A stretch of 64,000 bases of DNA. It comes from CAYTRP01 sp964625145 (GTDB lineage Bacteria; Sumerlaeota; Sumerlaeia; SLMS01; JAHLLQ01). The notes beneath the pieces are model-generated. The model was not told the origin of the DNA, did no database searches, and worked only from the letters and a program-made list of their open reading frames with translations. The position numbers were made by a program, and so were the translations under genes. The stretch is from positions 4,648 through 68,647 of the forward strand of contig CAZVAQ010000001.1 of the NCBI GenBank assembly GCA_964625145.1. The letters run 5' to 3'. Of this stretch, positions 23,053 to 32,532 are shown one piece after another (position 1 is the first letter of the stretch; every line of letters starts with the position of its first letter).

Positions 23053-26000
23053 TTAGTTCAGGAAGATCCAGTCGGTGACCTCGGGGATCTCCGGGACCGG
23101 CGCATCGAGGACGATGAACTGGCCGGGTGTGGACTCGGCGACTCCACCGTCGGGGTTGTAGACGCGGACCGTGCGGCCACCAAGGCTTGTTCCTGCCTCG
23201 ACGAAGACGCGCACGTCGATGGTGCCCGGGTTCAGCACAACGGGCGAACCGATGACGCTGACGCCTTGGCCGAAGGTGACGACGGCTCCTGGCTTGAAGG
23301 CCGAACCGTGCAGGCGGATTTCGCGCCACTCGCCACGATAGGCCTGCGACGGGCTGACGGCCACGAGGGTAAGCGTCGGCACGACCGGTGTCTCGCCGGG
23401 GACCGAATCGACGCCCTCACGGTGGAACAGCTCGGTGCGCGGAGCGGAGAAGCTGCGTCCATCGAGGCGGTTCTCGTAGAAGGCGTTCAGACCGGCGTAG
23501 GAGCGCAGGTCGGTGCCGAGGCGGCCGAGTTCGCCGACGAACAGGTCGAGGTCGCCGTCGCCGTCGGCATCGAGCAGCTCAATGCCGCGGGCATTGCCGT
23601 CGGTGCCTGGGTAGCGGCCGACCAGTTCGCCCTGGCCGTCGTAGTTCGGGCCGAAGTCAGTGGAGTTGGGGTGCGGGATTTCCGACTCGCCCAATCGGGC
23701 GAAGACCGGCGTTCCCGGCGTGCTGCGGTTGTGGTACAGGCGTGCCGACGGGAAACGGTCGGAACCCAATGCGTTGGCAAAGGCCACCGTGAAGTCCAGC
23801 AAGCCATCACCATCCACGTCGCCGATGCTGATATCGTAGTAACGCTCGGCGACGATGGCATCATCGGGGAATGGCGACTCGATGGGCGTGAAGAAGCCAT
23901 TGCCGTCGTTGGCCAGGTAGACCGTGCGGCCGATGGCCGAAGCGGGGCCGGCGGTGGTGACGACCATGTCGAGGATCTGGCGGAAGTTGCCATCGCCATC
24001 GATGTCGAGATAGCGCTGCGGCCGGCGGGTGACGCGCTTGGGGTTCATGGGGTCACCGGTGAGCAGCGTGTCCACGACCGGTTGACGGAAGCCGCCATCG
24101 AAGACCGGATCGATCTCGCGGATCTCGAATTGCGGCGTCGTGTTCGGGTCGCCGTCGAAACGCGCGGGATCAATGGCACGGACGAGGGCCTCGAACTTCT
24201 GGATTTCGACATCAGTGACGATGCCGTCGCCGTTCATGTCCTCGGCGATGTCGCCGCGGCGCGAGAAGTCGGCAACGCCGATCTTGGTCGCATAGATGGT
24301 GAGCGACGGGAATGACGGATCCAGGACGAACTGTCCGGGTGTTCCACCAAAGCCGCCCTGGTTGAGGAGCAGCCACATCTTCTCGTCGACACCTGGGGGC
24401 GCGCCACCCTCGATGCGGCGGTTTGCCACCACAAGGTCGAGCCAACCGTCGTTGTTCACGTCGAAGAACACGGCATGGGCCGAGTCGCCGATCAGGCCGG
24501 AAGCTTCCGGTCCGAGCAGGTGGCTGACGTCCTCGAAGTAGCGCTCGGTGTAATACGAGCTGTTCCCCGGATCGCCAGCCGTGCGGTTCATCAGAAGAAC
24601 GTTGGGGGCACCGGCGCCGGCGAAGCCGTTGACGTAGAGCACGTCGGTGAATCCGTCGTTGTTGATGTCGCCGATGGCGATCTCGTTGGTGAAGGAGCGG
24701 GGGTCGTCGCCGTCGCCAACGAAGGGAAGGCGCGTGGCGATCGGGTTGCTGTCGATGTCGAAGACGACGAAGGACGATTGATCCTCGAACACTCCGGATC
24801 CAAGCCCCTCTGCCGCCTTGACCTCGGGCGGGAATGTGTCGTCGCGCGGGTCAATCAACTCACGCGGGTTGTTGGTGCTGTAGAACGTGGCCGGATCGAA
24901 GCCCATCTCGGTCAGAAGCGTGCGGTCAAGAATCGGGTTCTCCGGGATGAAGGAGAACAGGTCCGGGGCGTTGGCGTTGCGGTTCAGGTACAGGCGGTTT
25001 GCTTCGCCATAGTGACCGACGATCAAGTCCCACGAACCGTCGTTGTTGATGTCGACGAACTTGCCGCTGGAAGCCTTCGCCAAGTCGGGTTCAAGACCGT
25101 AGGGGAAGCCATGGAGGACACGGCGTCCGCCGGGGTAAGCCGTGTTCGCGGGGACGTAGACTGCCGATCCCGGGACCTCCGGCTTGCCACGGTTCAGGAA
25201 GATCTGGCTGCGGTCACCTTCCGAGGTGAGGTAAGCGCCGCAGAAGATCGCCAGATCGATCAGGCCGTTGCGGTCGACGTCGGCAGAGTCCACACCGGCG
25301 ACGAAGCTGTTGTAGGGCGCTGGGCCAAGGAAGAAGTCCTCCACGCCGACGCCATGGCCGTCGTCGATCAGCTCACGGGTGTTGTCCATGAAGATCGGGC
25401 GGTCGCTCAGGTTGGTCAGGCTGGGGCTGGATTCGAACAGGCTATTGATGAACAGACGCTGAATGCCGGCCTGAAGCGTGACGAACAGGTCGAAGTCCCC
25501 GTCGCCATCGGCATCGAAGGGCATGAGGTGCGTGCCCGCGATGCGGGAGTTGTCGTCGTTGGGGCGGATGGCCGCCTGGCTGACGTTGCGCCATGACTCC
25601 TGGAAGAAGCCGGAGGCATCCATGTTGATCCACAGGTCGATCAGGCCGCCGATGGTGGAGGCCACGTTGATGAGCGACCGCGGGGCATCGCCGACAGTCA
25701 CGACGTCCTTGAGGCCCGAGCGACGGAAGTCTGCCGTCTGAATGGAGCGCAGTCGGGTGACGTACGCGCCATCTTCGAAGAGGCTGTCGCCTTCACTGAA
25801 CTCGACGGCCCAGTGGCTGGGCGTCTGGCGGGTGTAGGTGAAGGTGGGAAGGAACGCACCCGCGTAGATCGGATAGTCCAGACTGCTCTGGATCGTACCA
25901 AACGGTTCTACTTCGTATTCAATACCAACGCGCCTTGAGGCCCACGGCTGCATGAGCGCGAAACCGGAGCTGAAACCATGGAAGGTTGGCGCGAAACCCT

Positions 26001-29000
26001 GATCCAGACTGCGGCGAATGCCCATACCAGGCAGGTGATCGCCGGCACCGAGCACGTTGTAAGTCGTGGACAGTTGGATGCCGTCCGATGTGGAAGCGTC
26101 CAGGAGATCGGCGAACCCACGGTTGAAGATGTCCGCCGAGGCGACACCGGTCGTGAAGTAGCGCAGGAGCGGCCAGTCATCGTCCTCACCAGTGGAGGAG
26201 TCGCTCTTGGGAGGCGAATCGGCATCGGAGACCTCGGGGATGCCGATGAGGAAGGGCCACATGATGGTGGGCACTTCTTCGGTGATTTCATTGTCCGGAT
26301 CGATGACCACGGTCACGACCGGCCCATAGATGAAGTCGGTGCCGAAGTTGACGTTGAAGAAGTAGCCGTCCGGCACCCAATCGCCATCGAGATCCAGATT
26401 TGAGAGAACGGGGTTGTACCCGTCGATGCTGGATCCGCTACGGCTTTCGATGCCAGAGTTAATGGCATTGCCGACGTAGATGTCGGGACCGGGGCTGAAA
26501 TCCAAGAAGCGGCCGACGGCGACTTCCGAGGTGATGCTCCAGTCGACGTCCACATCGCTGCCGCTTTGAGGCGCGGGGAGCAGGTCCATCATGAGCGGCG
26601 GAAGCCGGTCACGCATCTCTTCCGGCACGATCTGCGTCGGGTCCACAATGCCGCCGGGGAACACATAGCCGACAACCCCGTTGAAGATCTGGTCCTTTCC
26701 GAGCGTCTCGTCGCGGAACCAAGTGGTCTCCACGCCATCAGGATTGATGAGAGGCGCCAGTGGCGGGAAGATCTCGATGTAGCGGTCTGGATCCGAGTCG
26801 AGCAGATAGAGGAATGGATCGGGAACGCCATAGGGGATCGGCATGAATCCACCGATGCCGTCCTCGACGATCAGGTCGTTGCGGCGGTTGATGAGGATGC
26901 GCTCGCTATATCGCAGCGGTCCTCCGATGAAGCCCTGAAGATCGCCCGGTCCGTCCTCCTCGCCCTCGGGCGGATCGAAGTCCTTTTGATACTCATCGCT
27001 GGATTCCGTGAGCTCGATGTCAAATCCGAAATCGAGATGGGCAATGATGAGGTCCAGGGCGCCATCGGCGTTGACGTCCGCGGCGCGGACACGGCCCGTG
27101 CGCGGCAGCTCCAGAAGGCGCGGAAGCGCCAGGCCGGAGACGTCGATGAAGAAGCCATCACCGAAGGAATCACCGTCGGGCGCGGGGTTGACGGCGGGAT
27201 CGTCGACGTCGACGTTCATGAGGAGGCGGTCGAAAGTAAACTGATTGGCCTCGTAGGCGTCGAGGTCACCGTCATTGTCGAAGTCGAACAGGAGGATGAA
27301 CGAGGTGGAGTCCTGGGAGATGGGGTAGCGATCGTCATTGCTGGGATCGCTGGGGAACTGGGGCTGTCCGTTGATGCCGAAGGTGACATCGCGGAACTTG
27401 CCCGGGTTGCTCTTGCCATCGTTGAGCCAGACGCGGTTGGCGCGGCCACCGGTGGATTGATCGGTCGTCGCATTAATTGCCAGCAGGATGTCGTTGTAGC
27501 CGTCGCCGTTGATGTCGCCGACTGCCACGCCAAGTGCGGACAGGTTGGTATCCGGGGTCTGGGCCTGGAGGACGGAGGTCGCGAACGGGCTGACGTCGGT
27601 GAGCAGGAAGCCGATGTTCTCGCACGCGTCGCCGATGCCGCTGTCGTCGCTGTCTTCCTGCCCGGGATTGAAGACGAATGGGCAGTTGTCCGCCTCATTG
27701 GCGACTCCGTCACCGTCGATGTCGGGGTCACAGGAATCGCCGATGCCGTTGCCATCGAGGTCGGACTGGGATGGATTGAAGATTGAGGGGCAGTTGTCTT
27801 CCTCGTCCGCAACTCCGTCGCCGTCGAAGTCTCCTTCGCAGGCGTCGCCGATGCCATTGTTGTTGGAGTCGGCTTGGTCAGGATTCATGACCAAGGGGCA
27901 GTTGTCGAGGTCGTTGGGAACACCGTCGCCGTCAATGTCCGTGTCGCAGACATCGCCGATCCCGTCAAGATCGATGTCGGTCTGCTCGGGGTTCGGGGTG
28001 TTGGCGCAATTGTCGAGGAAGTCGGGAATGCCGTCGCCATCGACATCGCCTTCGCAGACGTCTCCGACGCCGTTGCCATTGCTGTCCAACTGATCTTCGT
28101 TGGGGGTAAATGGGCAATTGTCGAGGAAGTCGACCACCCCATCGCCGTCACGATCGCTGTCCTGGTAGATCGGGATGTCATCGGTCGTCGCGCGATTGGT
28201 TACGAAGTGCAGCGGCCCCAAATTGCCGGTAATGCACAGGGGCGTTCCTCGCTGGCGGAAGTCGCCATAGCGCTCGGAGGGTGAAATGGCACGGAGTCCG
28301 CTCTCCTGCAGGTTGAGCAAGGCAACGGAGCCAGGGATAACCGGATCGATTTCATAGGTGACACCGGTGGAGATGCTCGTGGAGCCACCCGCCGCGACGG
28401 TCTGCGGCGCCCAGCGAAGGAGAATTCCGGTCGAGACCGGCGGCGGATCGGGGACGTCCTGGTTAAAGGCCAGCGGGTGCCCGGGGGGCATATTGAAGAA
28501 GCCCTCGGCTCCCTCCGGGAACAGAACGAAGCGGTTGGCCGTCATCGCAGCGGCCGGAGGAGTGAGGCCCGACTCTGTCGTGTTGGCCAGGACGCTGAAG
28601 CGGTAGTCCTTGCGGGCGGGGTTGTTGAACCAAGTCAGGCGATCCGGCACGCCACCACCTGCGAACAGAGTGCTGAACTGGGGGGTCGGGTTACCGTTTA
28701 CGTAAATGTCGGGGTTCGACAACAAGAGGTTATCACCAGTGAACTGGCTGACAACGTCCTGGAAATGGGCAAGAGTGACTATGTAGTCATTGGGCGAGGA
28801 GTTCTCGAAGATCCACGAGACCTTGACGCCTCGGGCGTTGGGGCCGCTGACGCTGGGGAACTGCACGACTTCCCAGCGCATCCTGATGCTTCCGATGATC
28901 TGGCCCGAACTCTTTGTGAGAGTGAAAAGTCCGTCGATGACGTCGACGGTCTCATCGGAGATCAGAAGCTGGCCCGGGAAGGCGCCAAAGCCGAAGCCAT

Positions 29001-30921
29001 CATTGGCAATGTAGAAGGTCTCGGTGATCGCACCGACGCTGTTGAGCTCCTGGAGCTTGAAGACGGTGCGGGCGCTCGCGATGAAGAGAGGGCCCTGATT
29101 GATCTGGACGAAATAATCGCCGGAGATGCCAATCTCGTTGGGACCGATCTCACCGTCGTTGTTGAAGTCCACCCCCTGACCTGTGACTCCGACGCGGACA
29201 TACTTGCTGCGGACGGACAGGGCGTCCGTGTCGCCATCGGGTCCGTTGCCGGATCCTGGGCGGAAGGAGGTATCGACAACGCCACCGAAGAACTCTGTCT
29301 CGTACTCGTCGACCGATGTCGACAGATATCGCGCCTCATAGGCTTGGGAAACTTCGTCCCACGGGTAGATGAGCGTATCGAAGGTGACATCGGTGCCGCC
29401 GGGCTGGCCGCCACCCTCTCCGCCGCCGCCTTGATCTCCTTCGGAGACTGTCACGCTGTAATCGCGAGCCATGGTCGCCGGTGGAGCAAGGAACAGGTAA
29501 TAGTTGCAGCCGGGCTCAAGACCGCGAATCTCCCACTGTCCATTGGGAGTGATAATGGGATCGAAGCCGGAATTGACTCCGTGGAAGAGGGGGATATTGC
29601 GTCCGGTGAACGTGTGGGCAATGAGCTGGATGTTGCCCGCATTGAGTTCGCCAAAGCCTTCGGAAAGACTGTAGCCGGGACTGAATTGGGAAGTCAGCGT
29701 GTCGAGGTCGATGCGGTCATCGTTGCGCGGCTTGCCGATGAAGACGAGCTGGTTGGGGATGCCCGGAACAGTGAACTCCTCGGAAGGTGTGGCCGAGCCA
29801 TCCCAGACCAAGGCGCCGTTGATCACATCGCCGAAGACGCCAGCGGAGAAGCCGTACTCCTCCGACGGATACTGCGCAGCCATGGTGATCTCGTCGTCGA
29901 GGGTCAGTTCGCGACGCACATAGGGGTCGGCGAGGAACTCTTGACCAGAGATGTCGTTGAGCAGGGTGGTCTGATAGATGATGTACGGACTCATCACCGA
30001 GTTGAAGAGGAAAGAGGGTCCAAGACCCGCCATCTGGCCGAAGGAGCGCATGAAGACGCCCTCGAGGTCCGGAAGGCCGAGGACCGTTTCTTCCGTCAGG
30101 GGAGGGTCATAGTTGACCAACTGATCCTTGTCGTCAGGAAAGATGTACCAGCCGCCAAAGGCGCCAGCGGGATCATCAATGCCGCTGATGCCGGGCATCG
30201 GAGCGAGGCTGGTGTCCGCGTCGAAGATCTCTCCGGCCTTGTAGGAGCGATTCTGCAGGAGGAATGTGAAGTCCGGATCATAGATGTCGGAGCCGGGAAC
30301 CCGCACCCCGATGACTGTCGCGACGCCTTCATCGACAATCTCGGTGAAGGTGCTCAAGGTGCTACCGGGAAGGAACGGCCCCTCGGAGGGATCCCAATCG
30401 CGGTTAAAGTAGGTGATGGTCGTGATGGAGGCGATTCCCACACCCGGCGACAGGACGGGATCCTGAAAGGTGATGAGATTGTAGCCGTCAATGCGCATGT
30501 CCTCGGGGCCGTAAGGCAGGTTTATCGGGTCGAAGACGAACGCCTGATACGACTGCAGGATGCTGGCATTGAACTCCATGTTCGAATAGGGAACGTCGTT
30601 CCAACGCTCCATGGAACGGTTGAGCGAGTTGATGACATGAAGATCGGACACGCCACGGTTGTTGAAGAAACCAGGCAGGATCCACGAATCGTCCGCGGTG
30701 CTGCCAACGGAGCCGCCCGGGTTAAAGACGTAGAACTGGATCGGCATCGACTCCTCTGACCAGCGAAGAGGCGCGGGCACGACGATGTCGTCACTGGGAT
30801 CACCCGGGTCGCCTAGCAAGCGCTTGGCGACTTGCAGGTTAATGCCGGCTGGGACAGGGGCCGCGAGCCCAAGAATCAGCGTGGCCAACACGGCGTTTGC
30901 GAAAGTGTTCCTGAAACCCAT
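23053..30921 (-). CDS. Giant exported protein: pseudo-matrixin head, TSP3 repeats, FG-GAP/VCBS repeats, TIG domain
   Basis: The product is 2,622 residues from ATG 30921. An open extension upstream to 31167 is unrelated. A signal peptide covers about 1-26. Residues about 50-360 follow a matrixin metalloprotease layout: PIQFYV at 60-65, SLNRSMERWNDVPYSNMEF, an internal GEIFDAD and the Met-turn-like SVMSPY at 308-313. However, the zinc helix reads MRSFGQMAGLGPS (291-303), so H, E, H and H of HExxHxxGxxH are R292, S293, Q296 and P302. Residues about 915-1100 hold five to six thrombospondin type 3 repeats (DGDGIPDFLDNCANTP type). About 1125-2470 is a long series of calcium-loop FG-GAP/VCBS repeats (IGDINNDGFTDVLYVNG, FFDVNNDGWLDLVVANR). 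A TIG/IPT domain sits at about 2520-2610. The end is PEVTDWIFLN. It is probably a calcium-stabilised surface or secreted protein. Confidence 0.85.
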   Translation of the reverse strand: MGFRNTFANAVLATLILGLAAPVPAGINLQVAKRLLGDPGDPSDDIVVPAPLRWSEESMPIQFYVFNPGGSVGSTADDSWILPGFFNNRGVSDLHVINSLNRSMERWNDVPYSNMEFNASILQSYQAFVFDPINLPYGPEDMRIDGYNLITFQDPVLSPGVGIASITTITYFNRDWDPSEGPFLPGSTLSTFTEIVDEGVATVIGVRVPGSDIYDPDFTFLLQNRSYKAGEIFDADTSLAPMPGISGIDDPAGAFGGWYIFPDDKDQLVNYDPPLTEETVLGLPDLEGVFMRSFGQMAGLGPSFLFNSVMSPYIIYQTTLLNDISGQEFLADPYVRRELTLDDEITMAAQYPSEEYGFSAGVFGDVINGALVWDGSATPSEEFTVPGIPNQLVFIGKPRNDDRIDLDTLTSQFSPGYSLSEGFGELNAGNIQLIAHTFTGRNIPLFHGVNSGFDPIITPNGQWEIRGLEPGCNYYLFLAPPATMARDYSVTVSEGDQGGGGEGGGQPGGTDVTFDTLIYPWDEVSQAYEARYLSTSVDEYETEFFGGVVDTSFRPGSGNGPDGDTDALSVRSKYVRVGVTGQGVDFNNDGEIGPNEIGISGDYFVQINQGPLFIASARTVFKLQELNSVGAITETFYIANDGFGFGAFPGQLLISDETVDVIDGLFTLTKSSGQIIGSIRMRWEVVQFPSVSGPNARGVKVSWIFENSSPNDYIVTLAHFQDVVSQFTGDNLLLSNPDIYVNGNPTPQFSTLFAGGGVPDRLTWFNNPARKDYRFSVLANTTESGLTPPAAAMTANRFVLFPEGAEGFFNMPPGHPLAFNQDVPDPPPVSTGILLRWAPQTVAAGGSTSISTGVTYEIDPVIPGSVALLNLQESGLRAISPSERYGDFRQRGTPLCITGNLGPLHFVTNRATTDDIPIYQDSDRDGDGVVDFLDNCPFTPNEDQLDSNGNGVGDVCEGDVDGDGIPDFLDNCANTPNPEQTDIDLDGIGDVCDTDIDGDGVPNDLDNCPLVMNPDQADSNNNGIGDACEGDFDGDGVADEEDNCPSIFNPSQSDLDGNGIGDSCDPDIDGDGVANEADNCPFVFNPGQEDSDDSGIGDACENIGFLLTDVSPFATSVLQAQTPDTNLSALGVAVGDINGDGYNDILLAINATTDQSTGGRANRVWLNDGKSNPGKFRDVTFGINGQPQFPSDPSNDDRYPISQDSTSFILLFDFDNDGDLDAYEANQFTFDRLLMNVDVDDPAVNPAPDGDSFGDGFFIDVSGLALPRLLELPRTGRVRAADVNADGALDLIIAHLDFGFDIELTESSDEYQKDFDPPEGEEDGPGDLQGFIGGPLRYSERILINRRNDLIVEDGIGGFMPIPYGVPDPFLYLLDSDPDRYIEIFPPLAPLINPDGVETTWFRDETLGKDQIFNGVVGYVFPGGIVDPTQIVPEEMRDRLPPLMMDLLPAPQSGSDVDVDWSITSEVAVGRFLDFSPGPDIYVGNAINSGIESRSGSSIDGYNPVLSNLDLDGDWVPDGYFFNVNFGTDFIYGPVVTVVIDPDNEITEEVPTIMWPFLIGIPEVSDADSPPKSDSSTGEDDDWPLLRYFTTGVASADIFNRGFADLLDASTSDGIQLSTTYNVLGAGDHLPGMGIRRSLDQGFAPTFHGFSSGFALMQPWASRRVGIEYEVEPFGTIQSSLDYPIYAGAFLPTFTYTRQTPSHWAVEFSEGDSLFEDGAYVTRLRSIQTADFRRSGLKDVVTVGDAPRSLINVASTIGGLIDLWINMDASGFFQESWRNVSQAAIRPNDDNSRIAGTHLMPFDADGDGDFDLFVTLQAGIQRLFINSLFESSPSLTNLSDRPIFMDNTRELIDDGHGVGVEDFFLGPAPYNSFVAGVDSADVDRNGLIDLAIFCGAYLTSEGDRSQIFLNRGKPEVPGSAVYVPANTAYPGGRRVLHGFPYGLEPDLAKASSGKFVDINNDGSWDLIVGHYGEANRLYLNRNANAPDLFSFIPENPILDRTLLTEMGFDPATFYSTNNPRELIDPRDDTFPPEVKAAEGLGSGVFEDQSSFVVFDIDSNPIATRLPFVGDGDDPRSFTNEIAIGDINNDGFTDVLYVNGFAGAGAPNVLLMNRTAGDPGNSSYYTERYFEDVSHLLGPEASGLIGDSAHAVFFDVNNDGWLDLVVANRRIEGGAPPGVDEKMWLLLNQGGFGGTPGQFVLDPSFPSLTIYATKIGVADFSRRGDIAEDMNGDGIVTDVEIQKFEALVRAIDPARFDGDPNTTPQFEIREIDPVFDGGFRQPVVDTLLTGDPMNPKRVTRRPQRYLDIDGDGNFRQILDMVVTTAGPASAIGRTVYLANDGNGFFTPIESPFPDDAIVAERYYDISIGDVDGDGLLDFTVAFANALGSDRFPSARLYHNRSTPGTPVFARLGESEIPHPNSTDFGPNYDGQGELVGRYPGTDGNARGIELLDADGDGDLDLFVGELGRLGTDLRSYAGLNAFYENRLDGRSFSAPRTELFHREGVDSVPGETPVVPTLTLVAVSPSQAYRGEWREIRLHGSAFKPGAVVTFGQGVSVIGSPVVLNPGTIDVRVFVEAGTSLGGRTVRVYNPDGGVAESTPGQFIVLDAPVPEIPEVTDWIFLN

Positions 30922-30975
30922 TGGATCGAATTCCTCGTCTAAATGGTCCTTCGGCCTACGGCTCGGTAATCGAAT

Positions 30976-31005
30976 CGACCGGCTGTCCATCTGAACAGCC
31001 AGTCG
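30976..31005 (-). other. Hairpin between the partner gene and the giant gene
   Basis: On the minus strand CGACTGGCTGT pairs with ACAGCCGGTCG (11 bp with one G-U pair) around an 8-base loop. It lies in the 97-base gap between two co-directional genes and has no T tract. It could be an mRNA processing or attenuation site inside the operon. Confidence 0.5.
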
Positions 31006-31018
31006 GGAAATGACGGGG

Positions 31019-31867
31019 CTACTTCTCCGCTTCTTCCTGCGGTGTCTCCACCCTGCGGACGTCGGTTTCGGCTGGCAGTGTTCGTCCCTTGACCGTTGGC
31101 GGGGCGATGTTGACGGGATCAAAGATCCGCAGCGCCTTGGCCGCTGGATCGCGCTCGGCCACATCAACCGGCTCGGCGTCCGGGGTCAAACGAACGGAGC
31201 GGCGGACCGGAACCTGCCCTTCGACGATCCGCCGGATGGCAGCCTCGAAGTCATCCAGCTTGGGATAGTCCGAAACGGAGATGCGGCGGCCGGGAACCTC
31301 GCGCACGACGCGGGTGACTTCGTCAAAGCCCACGACCTGGTCGCCCTGCTTGCGGGGCTCTTCCAGCTTTACGATGCTGAACTTTCCCTGCGGTCCGGCG
31401 ATGATGCGTGGAGAGACCAAGGTCAAGTGGTCCTCGGGCATATCCAGGGATTGGGCCACTGCGGCGAGTTCGGGCTCGCTACGCTTCTCAAGAAACAGGA
31501 CCGCTTCCTCGTTCGGCTTGAGCGTGGCGATGTTGGTGGCCATCATGCCGATGCCGTCCAGCTCGCCACCGGGGATTGCGATCTGAATGGATTCGCCGGG
31601 TTGGCGATCCCCCTTCAGCGATTGGTCGACGATGAACTCGCTTACAGTGAAGATCCGCCCACGAGTGAAGATGACTTCCTGTTCGGCAGCGACGCGGCCG
31701 GTGACGACTTCATCGGAATGGGCGACGATCTCCTCCACCGAGAGGGGGATGATGGCTGCCGAGGCACTCCCGACACTCATCGCGATGGCCGCGGTGGCCA
31801 GAACGGCCGCGTTCCGGATCCAACCGGTCCAACCGCATCCGCTCCACATAAATTGCCGACCTTGCAT
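31019..31867 (-). CDS. Exported protein of unknown function, partner of the pseudo-matrixin protein
   Basis: The product is 282 residues from ATG 31867, with a perfect AGGAGG six bases upstream; a GTG at 31885 precedes the ribosome site and was rejected. A signal peptide at about 12-38 ends in VGSASA. The mature start reads IIPLSVEEIVAHSDEVVTGRV, followed by beta strands GRIFTVSEFIVDQSLKG, IQIAIPGGELDGIGM and NEEAVLFLEK. I recall this one-domain pattern (a helix, then a 'xxGxV' strand and PGG) next to matrixin genes in other bacteria, which supports the matrixin ancestry of the neighbour. That is memory, not a search. The C-terminal 100 residues are polar and likely disordered. Confidence 0.65.
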   Translation of the reverse strand: MQGRQFMWSGCGWTGWIRNAAVLATAAIAMSVGSASAAIIPLSVEEIVAHSDEVVTGRVAAEQEVIFTRGRIFTVSEFIVDQSLKGDRQPGESIQIAIPGGELDGIGMMATNIATLKPNEEAVLFLEKRSEPELAAVAQSLDMPEDHLTLVSPRIIAGPQGKFSIVKLEEPRKQGDQVVGFDEVTRVVREVPGRRISVSDYPKLDDFEAAIRRIVEGQVPVRRSVRLTPDAEPVDVAERDPAAKALRIFDPVNIAPPTVKGRTLPAETDVRRVETPQEEAEK

Positions 31868-31881
31868 GTGTAACCTCCTGG

Positions 31882-32532
31882 TCACTGACCTTGGTAGACT
31901 TCTGTGCCGTCCCGCCCGCTCTGGAACCGGTAAAGATTCCCCCCGCTGATGGTGCCGTTACTGGGGTCGTACTCGTCCCGATATGACATCCCAAACTGGG
32001 TGGGCGTCGCGGGGAAATGACCCCACATGGCGCCCGGTGAAAAGCCGACGGTTCCATCGGGTCCCACCGACATCAATGTCCACTCTCCACCTCGCGACCG
32101 GATGCCGTTCAAAATCACTGGAATCGAAGCGAACAGCGGTTCCGAAATCGAGTAGGGCCAGTAGTCGATTCGGTTATTGGGGGGCGCAAGGCCTGTTTCA
32201 AACAAGTCGCGCGGAAGTGACGTAAGGTAGGCGATGGGCGAGGTGATTTGACCCATCTCGTAGGCTCGAATATTGGAATCAGCGGCACGGGACAGCACAC
32301 TGCCGGTTGGGTATGTGGTCCTGCTGGGATAAGAGTTGCGGTCCACCCGGTAGGACTCAAGGCCGGTGGCCAGCACACGCATGTCGTTGCGCATGGCCGC
32401 CACACGGGCACGGGTCTGGGCTTCGAGAAAGTTCGGCACGGCGATGGACGCCAGGATCGAGATAATGGCGACAACGATGAGCAGCTCGATCAGAGTGAAG
32501 CCCTGCTGAATGGCTGCGGCATCTCTGGCCAT
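31882..32532 (-). CDS. Type IV pilin / type II secretion pseudopilin-like protein
   Basis: The product is 216 residues from ATG 32532. The class III leader MARDAAAIQQG is followed by FTLIELLIVVAIISILASIA, with prepilin peptidase cleavage after Gly11 and the conserved Glu at position +5. A coiled amphipathic helix with EAQTRARVAAMRNDMRVLATGLESY follows, then a C-terminal beta region with several Gly/Pro loops. It resembles the GspG-like DUF1559-style pilins of PVC and FCB lineages. No secretion ATPase, platform or secretin gene is near, so it probably joins a machine encoded elsewhere. The exported partner gene starts 14 bases after its stop. Confidence 0.85.
   Translation of the reverse strand: MARDAAAIQQGFTLIELLIVVAIISILASIAVPNFLEAQTRARVAAMRNDMRVLATGLESYRVDRNSYPSRTTYPTGSVLSRAADSNIRAYEMGQITSPIAYLTSLPRDLFETGLAPPNNRIDYWPYSISEPLFASIPVILNGIRSRGGEWTLMSVGPDGTVGFSPGAMWGHFPATPTQFGMSYRDEYDPSNGTISGGNLYRFQSGRDGTEVYQGQ

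Noticed and set aside
27600..28170. Apparent DNA direct repeats in the giant gene
   Set aside because: They are the coding imprint of thrombospondin type 3 repeats (DGDG..DNCP) and not an independent DNA repeat or CRISPR array.
30922..31167. N-terminal extension of the giant gene to 31167
   Set aside because: The extra 82 residues are Arg/Ser-rich without similarity and overlap the partner gene. ATG 30921 begins a clear signal peptide.
22993..31873. Several long open frames antisense to the giant exported gene (for example 22993-24315, 24475-25596, 28477-30759)
   Set aside because: They are the reverse reading of Asp/Gly/Asn-rich repeats, giving Val/Ala/Asp-rich chains without domains. The minus-strand gene has signal peptide, TSP3, FG-GAP and TIG domains.
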